This document shows, in pieces, positions 1-6,323 of a stretch of 7,022 bases of DNA. The DNA comes from Spirochaeta sp. UBA2779 (GTDB lineage Bacteria > Spirochaetota > Spirochaetia > DSM-2461), in contig DEIH01000243.1 of NCBI GenBank assembly GCA_002352375.1, forward strand, positions 1 to 7,022, read 5' to 3'. The notes beneath the pieces were generated by a model, which saw nothing but the letters and a program-made list of their open reading frames with translations, was not told the DNA's origin and did no database searches. The position numbers were made by a program, and so were the translations under genes. Numbering within the stretch: the first letter of the stretch is position 1; each line of letters starts with the position of its first letter.

Positions 1-30
1 GGTATGCTTCAAGGTTGATTATTTATAAAG

Positions 31-60
31 TAAAAAGGGTAATCCCATCGGATTACCCTT
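31..60 (-). terminator. Intrinsic terminator of the tRNA-Leu gene
   Basis: Read on the minus strand, bases 60 to 35 form a perfect 11-bp stem (AAGGGTAATCC paired with GGATTACCCTT) around a 4-base loop (46-49). The 3' arm runs into a T-rich stretch (36-31, TTTTTA). It begins 5 bases past the last tRNA base, where a terminator for a single-gene tRNA transcript should lie. On the plus strand there is no T tract after the stem, so it works only for the leftward transcript. Confidence 0.88.
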
Positions 61-65
61 AACAA

Positions 66-149
66 TGCGGCAGAGAGGACTTGAACCTCCACAACGTCTC
101 CGTCACTAGCACCTCAAGCTAGCGTGTCTACCAATTCCACCACTGCCGC
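66..149 (-). tRNA. tRNA-Leu with anticodon GAG
   Basis: This 84-base class II tRNA reads CUC and CUU leucine codons. The minus strand gives a perfect 7-bp acceptor stem (GCGGCAG at 149-143 with CTGCCGC at 73-67) and discriminator A at 66. The D-arm sequence is GGAATTGGTAGAC. The anticodon stem CTAGC/GCTAG encloses the loop TTGAGGT, placing GAG at positions 34-36. A long variable region contains a small hairpin (ACG-GAGA-CGT), as expected for leucine tRNAs. The T arm is GGAGG-TTCAAGT-CCTCT. The 3' CCA is not encoded, since TTG follows the discriminator, so it must be added by a nucleotidyltransferase. It stands alone with its own promoter and terminator. Confidence 0.96.
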
Positions 150-162
150 GGGGAATAGCGGT

Positions 163-191
163 ACTATATCGAGGGCTAATTCTTTCGTCAA
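163..191 (-). promoter_or_regulatory. Sigma-70-type promoter of the tRNA-Leu gene
   Basis: On the minus strand a -35 box TTGACG (191-186) is followed by exactly 17 bases and a -10 box TATAGT (168-163). Each hexamer differs from consensus at one position. Transcription should start near 156, about 7 bases before the mature 5' end of the tRNA at 149. This is the best -35/-10 pair in the window and shows that the host uses ordinary housekeeping promoters with a -35 element. Confidence 0.85.
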
Positions 192-249
192 CCATGAAGT
201 GTAAGATTCTGCATTCCCCAAACCTGCAACTAAAGGCTATGCTCACCTC

Positions 250-921
250 ATGCCCCGATTTAACAAATGGATCGATGAAAAAGTCTCTCTGGTTCAGGGC
301 GTTAAACCCTCGGATGACCTTTTAAGCTCAGTTTCCCATGCCGCCGGTTTTCTTCTGGCTGTGGCCGCAACAGTACTCCTGGTTGTTCGATCTGAAACAT
401 CTCCCCGGGCGCTTACGGCATCCCTGATATACGGAATTGCAATGTGCAGCGTTTTTGGCGCATCTGCGGTTTATCACGGATTACGTGACTCTACCGGAAA
501 GCGGGTAATGCGTCTTGTGGATCATTCATCCATTTATATACTGATTGCCGGAACATACACTCCTTATGCGGCGGTTCTGGACCCAAGCGTTGGTCGGATT
601 ATGCTGATTGCCGTCTGGTCTCTTTGTGTTATCGGCCTTGTTCTCAACTTTGTACTCTGGGATAAATTCAAGCCTCTGCACCTTGCCGTTTACCTGCTTA
701 TGGGCTGGTTGGTTGTGTTCTTCTGGCGGCCATTTGTTCATTCTTTTCCACCTGAATTAATTCGCTGGATGGCCATTGGTGGTGCGTTTTATACAACCGG
801 TGTGTTTTTTTACATCAGTAAAAAGATTTCCCATTCTCATTTTATTTGGCACCTTTTTGTCATCGGAGGGGCGGCAGGCCTGTATATGGGCATTATTCAA
901 TATGCAATTCCAATAATTTGA
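250..921 (+). CDS. Hemolysin III / PAQR-family seven-helix membrane protein
   Basis: This 223-residue integral membrane protein belongs to the HlyIII (YqfA, PAQR) family, which also includes the eukaryotic adiponectin receptors. The bacterial members' biochemical role is poorly defined; metal-dependent lipid hydrolase activity is proposed for the wider superfamily. The sequence shows seven hydrophobic segments at roughly 24-45, 53-75, 93-110, 113-136, 143-159, 169-189 and 199-220. The family's metal-site residues are present: Ser29-His30 near helix 1, Tyr75-His76 at the end of helix 2, Asp91 followed by the AGTYTP motif (100-105), and the HxxxH pair His197/His201 before the last helix. By position, His76, His197 and His201 match the zinc ligands of adiponectin receptors. 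Length is normal. The start is the first usable ATG. The only SD-like bases (AAAGG, 232-236) lie 13 bases away, too far to be good, and a TATGCT hexamer ends 6 bases before the ATG. A hemolytic function should not be assumed from the name. Confidence 0.93.
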   Translation: MPRFNKWIDEKVSLVQGVKPSDDLLSSVSHAAGFLLAVAATVLLVVRSETSPRALTASLIYGIAMCSVFGASAVYHGLRDSTGKRVMRLVDHSSIYILIAGTYTPYAAVLDPSVGRIMLIAVWSLCVIGLVLNFVLWDKFKPLHLAVYLLMGWLVVFFWRPFVHSFPPELIRWMAIGGAFYTTGVFFYISKKISHSHFIWHLFVIGGAAGLYMGIIQYAIPII

Positions 922-961
922 TGATGACCTCTGTTGCACGGCCTGTTATGCTCATTGCATC

Positions 962-3274
962 ATGAGTGAAATTACCCGTAGCAAAATAGAAAAACCCCTG
1001 GGCATCGGGCATCCCCCGGCCTTCCGGAACGATGCCCGGGCCAAAGTTACCGGCAGGGCACAATACGCAGATGATTATGTGTTTCCCCGGATGGTGCATG
1101 CCGTACCGGTATGGTCCGATCGGATACGGGCCCGGATTCTGGGTATCAACCCTGCCGGTGCTCTGGCGATGCCCGGTGTCTTGAAGGTTTTTACCGCCGC
1201 TGATATCCCCGGACAAGTAAGGTTCGGTCAGATCGATCACGATCTACCCCTGCTGGCGGAAGGTGAAATTCGTTTCGCTGGTGAACCCTACGCTCTAGTG
1301 GTGGCTGAAACTCGGGTTCAGGCACTTGCTGCTGCTGAACACGTACTACTGGAAGCTGAAGATCTGGAGCCTATATTAAACCCGGATGAAGCATTGCTTC
1401 CCGGTGCAGATTCCCTGCGTGTTGACGGGAAAGATAATCTTGTCTGTCATCATAAGGTGAGGAGAGGGGATGCCGAAACCGCTCTGGCAGAATCCTTTCT
1501 GGTTGTAGAAAGGGATTTTCTTACCGGATGGTTTGAACATGCTTATCTTGAACCTGAGGGGTCGGTCTGTTTTCCCCGTCAGGATGGAACCCTGGAAATT
1601 TACGGAAGTCTGCAGCATCCGGTCAGTACCAGGCGGTTTATTTCAGCCTGGCTTGCTTTACCTTTTTCGCGGCTGGAAGTTTTCAACCATCCGGTGGGGG
1701 GCAGCTTTGGTGGAAAGGATGATACGGCCAGTGCCGTAGCCGGGAGAGCCGCGATGGCTGCATTTCTTCTGGGGCGTCCGGTGAAACTGATATATGAAAG
1801 GGAATGGAGTATTCTGGAAAGTTACAAACGTCCGCCCTATCGGATGTCTTACCGATTTGGTTTTGATGAAAGTGGTATTTTGAAAGGGTCGGTTAGCGAT
1901 GTTATGGCCGATTCAGGGCCTTATACCTCAACGGTCCCCTGGTCTACCTGGCGCTCAGCAGCTCAGTGCTGCGGTCCCTACAAAGTTCCTGTTGTTCACG
2001 CGGATGTCCGGGCTGCAGCTACCAACAACAGCTATACCGGAGCTTTTCGGGGTTTCGGATCACCTCAAATCAATTTTGCCGTAGAGAGTATTATGGATGA
2101 GGCTGCAGATTCTCTTAATATCTCACCGGTGGAAATACGCCGGCGGAACATGCTGCTTCAAGATGATGAAACAGTTACCGGGCAAATCCTTGACGACCAT
2201 GTTGTGAGCCTGGATCAGGTGCTCAATGCTGTTATTGAAGAAATCGGCTTTGAAGATAAATTAAAGAAATGCACATATGGTGATGGCGAAGAGTTCTACG
2301 GAATAGGATTGGCCCTTGCCTATCGGGGTGCCAGTGTCGGAGCTGAAGCCAAGGATTTCTGTTCATGTGTGGTGAATGCCCAGTTTGATGGCTCGATACT
2401 GATGGAAACCGGTATACATGAAAATGGTCAGGGGGCTCAGTCTGCCATGATGCTGGCCATGGCTGAGGAACTGGGCATTTCACTGGACCGTATTCATTAC
2501 GCCGAGTCCACTACCAGTCAGGTCCCCGAAGGGGGAACCACTGTAGCCTCCCGGGGAACCCTGATGGGCAGCGGTGCTGTGGTGGATGCCGCCACAAAGG
2601 TGAAGGCTATTATTGCCGAAACCCTTGCCGGTAAGTTCGGCGGAGTTACCGAAGAAGTTCAATTTGCCGATGATGATGTTTTTATTGAATCCCAGAATCC
2701 TTCCGACGGCCATCTTTGGAGGATGAGCTGGACAGAGGCTATGAAAGAGATGTATCAGGAAAGGGTTTATCCCTTTGCTTTCGGCAGTTTCAAAGCACCT
2801 GAAGTGAGCTGGGATGATGATACAGGTAGAGGCAGTCCCTATTTTACCTATGTATACAGCTGTCAGGCGGCAGAAATAACTGTTGATGCTAAAGGAAAGA
2901 TTAAAGTAACCCGGGTGGTGGCGGCTCACGATTCGGGTAAAGTTGTGAATCCGTCTCTTTTTGCCGGTCAGATCTGCGGGGGCATCGTTCAGGGAATGGG
3001 CATGGCTCTCAAAGAAAACCTGACGGTAGATGCCGGGCGAATTACCAGCTTGAATTACAATAAATACAAAATCCCGAGTTCCTTGGAGATTCCTGAAATA
3101 ACAGTTCTTCTGGTAGAAAACGCCGATCCTTTGAGCCCATATGGAGCAAAAGGTATCGGAGAACCGGCATTGGAACTGATTGCCCCGGCAATTGCCGGAG
3201 CATTATATCGAGCCACAGGGAAGAGATATAACACTCTGCCCCTGGAACCAACATCAAAGGTGGGGCCATGGTAA
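962..3274 (+). CDS. Xanthine dehydrogenase-family molybdopterin-binding subunit (xdhA-like)
   Basis: This 770-residue large subunit of a molybdenum hydroxylase carries the molybdenum cofactor and the active site where a purine or aldehyde-type substrate is hydroxylated with oxygen from water. The N-terminal domain (about 20-130) is the family's aldehyde oxidase/xanthine dehydrogenase a/b hammerhead domain. The rest, from about 150 to 745, is the cofactor-binding region. Visible cofactor motifs are GGSFGGK (246-252), FRGFGSP (362-368), ASRGT and GSGAV (529-540) and QGMGMAL (677-683). The catalytic glutamate is Glu734 in GAKGIGEPA. Aligned by eye with bovine xanthine oxidoreductase, Arg331 falls at the substrate-orienting Arg880, Arg363 at Arg912 and Phe365 at Phe914; Asp253 stands where bovine has Glu802. 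The arginine favours a purine substrate, but the true substrate is not proven. Length is close to that of E. coli XdhA. There is no signal peptide, so it is cytoplasmic. No other in-frame start lies upstream and there is no Shine-Dalgarno sequence. It overlaps its 2Fe-2S partner by 7 bases. Confidence 0.93.
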   Translation: MSEITRSKIEKPLGIGHPPAFRNDARAKVTGRAQYADDYVFPRMVHAVPVWSDRIRARILGINPAGALAMPGVLKVFTAADIPGQVRFGQIDHDLPLLAEGEIRFAGEPYALVVAETRVQALAAAEHVLLEAEDLEPILNPDEALLPGADSLRVDGKDNLVCHHKVRRGDAETALAESFLVVERDFLTGWFEHAYLEPEGSVCFPRQDGTLEIYGSLQHPVSTRRFISAWLALPFSRLEVFNHPVGGSFGGKDDTASAVAGRAAMAAFLLGRPVKLIYEREWSILESYKRPPYRMSYRFGFDESGILKGSVSDVMADSGPYTSTVPWSTWRSAAQCCGPYKVPVVHADVRAAATNNSYTGAFRGFGSPQINFAVESIMDEAADSLNISPVEIRRRNMLLQDDETVTGQILDDHVVSLDQVLNAVIEEIGFEDKLKKCTYGDGEEFYGIGLALAYRGASVGAEAKDFCSCVVNAQFDGSILMETGIHENGQGAQSAMMLAMAEELGISLDRIHYAESTTSQVPEGGTTVASRGTLMGSGAVVDAATKVKAIIAETLAGKFGGVTEEVQFADDDVFIESQNPSDGHLWRMSWTEAMKEMYQERVYPFAFGSFKAPEVSWDDDTGRGSPYFTYVYSCQAAEITVDAKGKIKVTRVVAAHDSGKVVNPSLFAGQICGGIVQGMGMALKENLTVDAGRITSLNYNKYKIPSSLEIPEITVLLVENADPLSPYGAKGIGEPALELIAPAIAGALYRATGKRYNTLPLEPTSKVGPW
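3256..3265 (+). promoter_or_regulatory. Ribosome binding site of the 2Fe-2S subunit gene
   Basis: The stretch AAAGGTGGGG lies inside the last codons of the molybdopterin subunit gene. AGGTG (3258-3262) is 5 bases from the ATG at 3268. It is the only clear, well-spaced Shine-Dalgarno sequence in the window. It fixes the start of the small subunit and, with the 7-base overlap, indicates translation from the same mRNA as the large subunit. Confidence 0.75.
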
Positions 3275-3732
3275 TTGAAGTAAATGGTGTCAGGCACAAC
3301 CTGGCTGATGATCGGGGAAGTGAACGCCTTATTGATTTTCTCCGGGAGGAACTGGGACTTCACGGCACCAAGAACGGCTGCGGCATTGGTGTCTGCGGTG
3401 CCTGTTCGGTGCTGATTAATGGAAAGGTAAAGAAATCCTGTGTTACGAAGTTGAAACAGGCCGATGGGAAAAGTGTTCTCACCGTCGAAGGCCTGGAAAG
3501 TATCGATGGAACTCTTCATCCGATTCAGCAGGCCTTTATTGATGCAGGGGCTGTTCAATGCGGCTTTTGTACACCTGGTATGATGTTAAGCACACTGGCT
3601 CTGCTGGAAGCGAACCCCGATCCAACTGATGACGATATAGCAAAAGCATTTCGGGGAAACCTCTGCCGCTGCACCGGGTATACACAGATATTTCAAGCTG
3701 TTAAAGATGCATCTGTTAAGATGAGGACTTAA
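3268..3732 (+). CDS. Xanthine dehydrogenase-family 2Fe-2S iron-sulfur subunit
   Basis: This 154-residue subunit passes electrons from the molybdenum site of the partner encoded just upstream through two 2Fe-2S clusters. The N-terminal ferredoxin-like half (about 1-75) has the plant-type ligand set Cys38, Cys43, Cys46 and Cys58, spaced C-x4-C-x2-C-x11-C. The C-terminal helical half has the second set, Cys98 and Cys101 in QCGFCTPG and Cys133 and Cys135 in the family signature GNLCRCTGY. All eight ligands are present and the length is normal for the CoxS/XdhC/NdhS type, so the protein looks intact. It has no transport signal, as expected for a cytoplasmic enzyme; the periplasmic PaoA type would need a Tat leader. 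The ATG lies inside the end of the upstream gene and has a good Shine-Dalgarno sequence. No FAD-subunit gene follows; the next gene is convergent galM. Confidence 0.96.
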   Translation: MVIEVNGVRHNLADDRGSERLIDFLREELGLHGTKNGCGIGVCGACSVLINGKVKKSCVTKLKQADGKSVLTVEGLESIDGTLHPIQQAFIDAGAVQCGFCTPGMMLSTLALLEANPDPTDDDIAKAFRGNLCRCTGYTQIFQAVKDASVKMRT

Positions 3733-3851
3733 TAATCCACTATCGATTACTCTCGGTATAACTATCCGGGATATCATAACTCCGGGTGCTGAAAATATTG
3801 AATCCATGATTTCCCTTGATGGAGAGGTCCGACGGTTTAAAGTTTGATACA

Positions 3852-4850
3852 CTACCGGTTTGAAAACTCTATCATCGATCTGTGATGGTATGTTTCCCCG
3901 GGCTGGAGTACCACCGGGGGGAACTCCGGATGGTTGGGTGCATCGGGAAAATCCTGAGGTTCCAGGCAGAAACCGCTATTTTTCGGGAAAGGGGTGCCCT
4001 GAAGAAAATTCCCGGTGTAAAGCTGTACCCCCGGCCGGTCTGTATAAAGGGTAAGTTTTCTTCCGCTTACCGGATCCTGAACTTCTACGGCAACTCTCAA
4101 CACTCCATTTTCCCCGTCAATAACCATACAATGATCGAACTCTCTGGATATGGGTTTCACTTTCCTGAAGTCGAAGGCTGTTCCCTCCACACTGTGGATT
4201 TCTCCTGTCGGGATAGCTGTTTCATCAACCGGCAGGTATCCTGAAGCGTGAACTTTCAGCAGATGATTCAGAATAGATCCGGAGCCTGCACCGGCAAGGT
4301 TCCAGTAGGCGTGGTTGGTGATATTGATTATGGTGGGTTTATTAGAAACGCCTTTAAAATCCATAAAAAGTCGTCCCTGTTCATCCAGGGCATAATCGGC
4401 ACTTACCTTAAACTCACCTGGATAATTCTCTTCCCCATCGGGACTGATAAGGGTGAAAACAACACCACTTCTATTCCCTTCACTGTAGGGTGCCGCTTCC
4501 CATGTTCTGGCGTTGTAGCCCTTCTCACCACCATGCAGATGATTTAGACCATCATTACAGTTTAATTGATACTTTTTTCCTCCGAGAGAGAACTTCCCGG
4601 ATGCAATTCTGTTGGCGAATCTGCCACAAGTGGCTCCCAGATAGCCCTCAGTGCTGATATAACGGGATGCATCATCAAATCCCAGGATGATTTCATCAAG
4701 CCGGCCTGTTTTATCCGGCTGTTTAACCGAAACAATTGTTGCTCCCCAATCACAGATACCCAGGCTGAGTCCTGAGGTATTTTCAATGGTCCATAGAGTC
4801 GCAGTATCTCCATCAGGAGTTGTTCCGAAGGGTTGTTTTTTAATGGTCAT
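3852..4850 (-). CDS. galM: Aldose 1-epimerase (galactose mutarotase)
   Basis: This 332-residue cytoplasmic enzyme interconverts the alpha and beta anomers of galactose and other aldoses, feeding the Leloir pathway. The fold is a single beta-sandwich domain. Family motifs appear in order: GATIVSV (36-42), GRFANRI (76-82), NHLHGG (103-108), NITNHAYWNLAG (176-187), FDHCMVI (238-244), RPGVQLYTGNFL (272-283) and CLEPQDFPDAPNHP (295-308). The expected acid/base pair is His180 and Glu297. His106 and Asp239 match substrate-binding positions known from the Lactococcus enzyme. Length and C-terminus are typical. No other sugar gene is nearby; it stands alone between a convergent hydroxylase operon and a divergent ankyrin gene. 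There is no Shine-Dalgarno sequence before the ATG, and an extended -10 box ends 6 bases upstream. I see no convincing terminator in the 119-base convergent gap at its 3' end. Confidence 0.95.
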   Translation of the reverse strand: MTIKKQPFGTTPDGDTATLWTIENTSGLSLGICDWGATIVSVKQPDKTGRLDEIILGFDDASRYISTEGYLGATCGRFANRIASGKFSLGGKKYQLNCNDGLNHLHGGEKGYNARTWEAAPYSEGNRSGVVFTLISPDGEENYPGEFKVSADYALDEQGRLFMDFKGVSNKPTIINITNHAYWNLAGAGSGSILNHLLKVHASGYLPVDETAIPTGEIHSVEGTAFDFRKVKPISREFDHCMVIDGENGVLRVAVEVQDPVSGRKLTLYTDRPGVQLYTGNFLQGTPFPKNSGFCLEPQDFPDAPNHPEFPPVVLQPGETYHHRSMIEFSNR

Positions 4851-4856
4851 AAAACA

Positions 4857-4865
4857 ATTATAGCA
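4857..4865 (-). promoter_or_regulatory. Extended -10 promoter element of galM
   Basis: On the minus strand the sequence TGCTATAAT is an exact extended -10 (TGn followed by TATAAT). It ends 6 bases before the galM ATG at 4850, so transcription would begin at or within a base or two of the start codon. No good -35 box stands 16-18 bases upstream; the nearest hexamer is CGTAAT. Extended -10 promoters often do without one. The lack of a Shine-Dalgarno sequence agrees with a leaderless mRNA. Confidence 0.6.
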
Positions 4866-4889
4866 AACCTCGCGGATTAATTACGAGAA

Positions 4890-6302
4890 ATGCCGATAAT
4901 TTATCTGATGGTTTTTAGATTCTACCTGCTGATTATTGCAATGCTTCTCATTAGTTCGCCGGTTTTTTCTCAGAAAGCCCCGGCTCCCGGAGAATTGGCG
5001 ACTGCGGTATCAAAAAATGATATGAGTCTGATTGACTCTCTACTGCTTCGGGGGGCGAACCTTGAACAGCCTGATTCAAGAGCCGAGACAGCACTAATAT
5101 ATGCCGTAAAATCCGGCAGGAATGAATTAATCACAAAAATTCTGGATGCCGGAGCAGACCCGGATAAACCAGGATCGGACAACCTTACCTCATTGATGGT
5201 ATCTGTAAAGAAGTCCCGGCAGGATCTGGTTGTCCTTCTTCTTTCCCGGGATGCCAATCCAAATCTGATTGCGGATTCTACTGATTCAGTTGCAGTCTCT
5301 GCCCTTTCTCTCGCACTTGATAGGGGAGAGTACGGTATTGCCCGAATCCTTGTTGATGGCGGTGCATCTCCATTTCTGATTAGAGATTCAGCAGAAAACT
5401 CACCCGACCCTCTCAGGCTGCCGGAGCTGAGGGTTCCTCTTGATGCCAGAATCTGGCGTGATACGGCTCTTTTAAAGGATTTTGCCACTGAAACAGGGGC
5501 AGTTGACTGGAGGAAACTTCGGGAAGAACTTGACAATGGGCAATCGGCGGACAGCCGGAATGCCCGGAATGTAACATCTTTGATGTCTGCTGCCTGGTAT
5601 GGGGATATTCCTGCTGCCACTCTGCTGCTTCAGCGTGGCGCCGATCCTCTGATAAAAGATATCTATGGCCGTAATGCTCTGTGTTATGCGGCGGCGGCCG
5701 GGAAATCAGAAGTCCTGAAATTGTTGCTGGAAAGAACTGAGAATCAGAAAGAACAAAGCAGGGAAAATCTCTCCCGGACTGCGCTGTATTTTGCCGTAGG
5801 AAATCAGAAGCACCTGATTCTTGATATACTGCTGCAAGCAGGTTTTTCTCATGGAAGTGACGAGGAGGGAATTACCCTGCTGATGATGGCTTCCTGGTTG
5901 GGAGATCTTTATGCTGTGGAGAAACTTTTACCCCTCAGTAATGGGGGTGCAATGGACAAAGCCGGGCGGACTGCTCTTGAGTGGAGTGCTGCCGCTTTTC
6001 TCAGAGACCGGAGAACCGGGCGAGAAGTCGGTAATCCCTCTGGTGGCAGTAGAAATTACCCGGTAGCCCGTCTGCTGGCCGGCCGGATGAGAAAGCCCTT
6101 GATTTACAGTACCCAGCCTACAGTAGATATGGTTCCGGAGCTTATCAATGCGTGGTCTCCTGTTTTGAACAGCGGCGGCAGTGACAGTGCAGAAGACTGG
6201 CGTGATAAGCACCCTTCTCCTGTTCCCCTGGTGCCGGGGGATGGTGATTTAACTTTCTACCGAATTCTCCGGGATGAAGAGCCGGGAACACCCTCTTACT
6301 GA
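4890..6302 (+). CDS. Exported ankyrin-repeat protein
   Basis: This 470-residue protein is built mostly from ankyrin repeats behind a signal peptide; repeats of this kind usually bind other proteins, and no partner or enzymatic role can be named. The N-terminus has a hydrophobic core (about 11-22) and a likely signal peptidase site after Ser27 (VFS-Q), so it should act in the periplasm or be anchored outside the cytoplasmic membrane. There is no lipobox cysteine. Repeats appear in two arrays. The first is at about 33-62, 66-95, 99-130 and 136-165. The second is at about 227-257, 260-290, 295-325, 327-357 and 360-399, the last split by an insertion of about 20 residues. The 60-residue linker and the proline-rich tail (400-470) match nothing I recognise. 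The start is uncertain: ATG 4908 also fits, giving 464 residues and a compact signal peptide, with GATAAT ending 7 bases before it. ATG 4890 is kept as the longer option, with only GAGAA touching it. Confidence 0.88.
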   Translation: MPIIYLMVFRFYLLIIAMLLISSPVFSQKAPAPGELATAVSKNDMSLIDSLLLRGANLEQPDSRAETALIYAVKSGRNELITKILDAGADPDKPGSDNLTSLMVSVKKSRQDLVVLLLSRDANPNLIADSTDSVAVSALSLALDRGEYGIARILVDGGASPFLIRDSAENSPDPLRLPELRVPLDARIWRDTALLKDFATETGAVDWRKLREELDNGQSADSRNARNVTSLMSAAWYGDIPAATLLLQRGADPLIKDIYGRNALCYAAAAGKSEVLKLLLERTENQKEQSRENLSRTALYFAVGNQKHLILDILLQAGFSHGSDEEGITLLMMASWLGDLYAVEKLLPLSNGGAMDKAGRTALEWSAAAFLRDRRTGREVGNPSGGSRNYPVARLLAGRMRKPLIYSTQPTVDMVPELINAWSPVLNSGGSDSAEDWRDKHPSPVPLVPGDGDLTFYRILRDEEPGTPSY

Positions 6303-6310
6303 ATCCCATG

Positions 6311-6316
6311 TATAAT
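6311..6316 (+). promoter_or_regulatory. Probable -10 box of the M20 peptidase gene
   Basis: A perfect TATAAT sits in the 21-base gap after the ankyrin gene and ends 7 bases before the ATG at 6324. There is no Shine-Dalgarno sequence in the gap and no clear -35 box 16-18 bases upstream. If it is used, the peptidase mRNA would start at or next to the ATG. Read-through from the ankyrin gene is also possible. Confidence 0.45.
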
Positions 6317-6323
6317 CACCTTC

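Noticed and set aside
66..249. The tRNA-Leu gene as an integration site for a mobile element.
   Set aside because: There is no integrase, no repeat of the tRNA 3' end elsewhere in the window, and the tRNA keeps its own promoter and terminator.
893..1240. Open frames antisense to the real genes, for example 893-1240, 2480-2929 and 4970-5620 on the minus strand.
   Set aside because: They lie opposite genes with clear family motifs, and their translations are low-complexity and match no family I recognise. They are shadows of real coding frames.
250..3732. A functional link between HlyIII and the molybdenum hydroxylase as a new system.
   Set aside because: The genes are only 40 bases apart and could be co-transcribed, but no shared chemistry or known association supports a joint function. 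Adjacency in one genome is not enough.
3725..3847. A stop-free frame of 40 codons between the 2Fe-2S gene and galM (plus strand), which at first looked like the tail of a lost gene, possibly a FAD-subunit remnant.
   Set aside because: It has no ATG, GTG or TTG until 3806, resembles no FAD-subunit segment I know, and a minus-strand frame is open over much of the same stretch. This is compatible with chance in short AT-richer spacer DNA.
3733..3851. A shared bidirectional terminator for the convergent hydroxylase operon and galM.
   Set aside because: I looked for GC-rich stems followed by T tracts on both strands and found only 4-5-bp pairings with long loops and direct repeats (TCCGGG, GTTTGA). 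Nothing supports an intrinsic terminator.
4869..4887. Inverted repeat CTCG (4869-4872) and CGAG (4884-4887) around an ATTAAT core in the galM/ankyrin gap, considered as an operator.
   Set aside because: The arms are only 4 bases and the central palindrome is off centre, so the site is not symmetric overall. There is no regulator gene nearby to support it.
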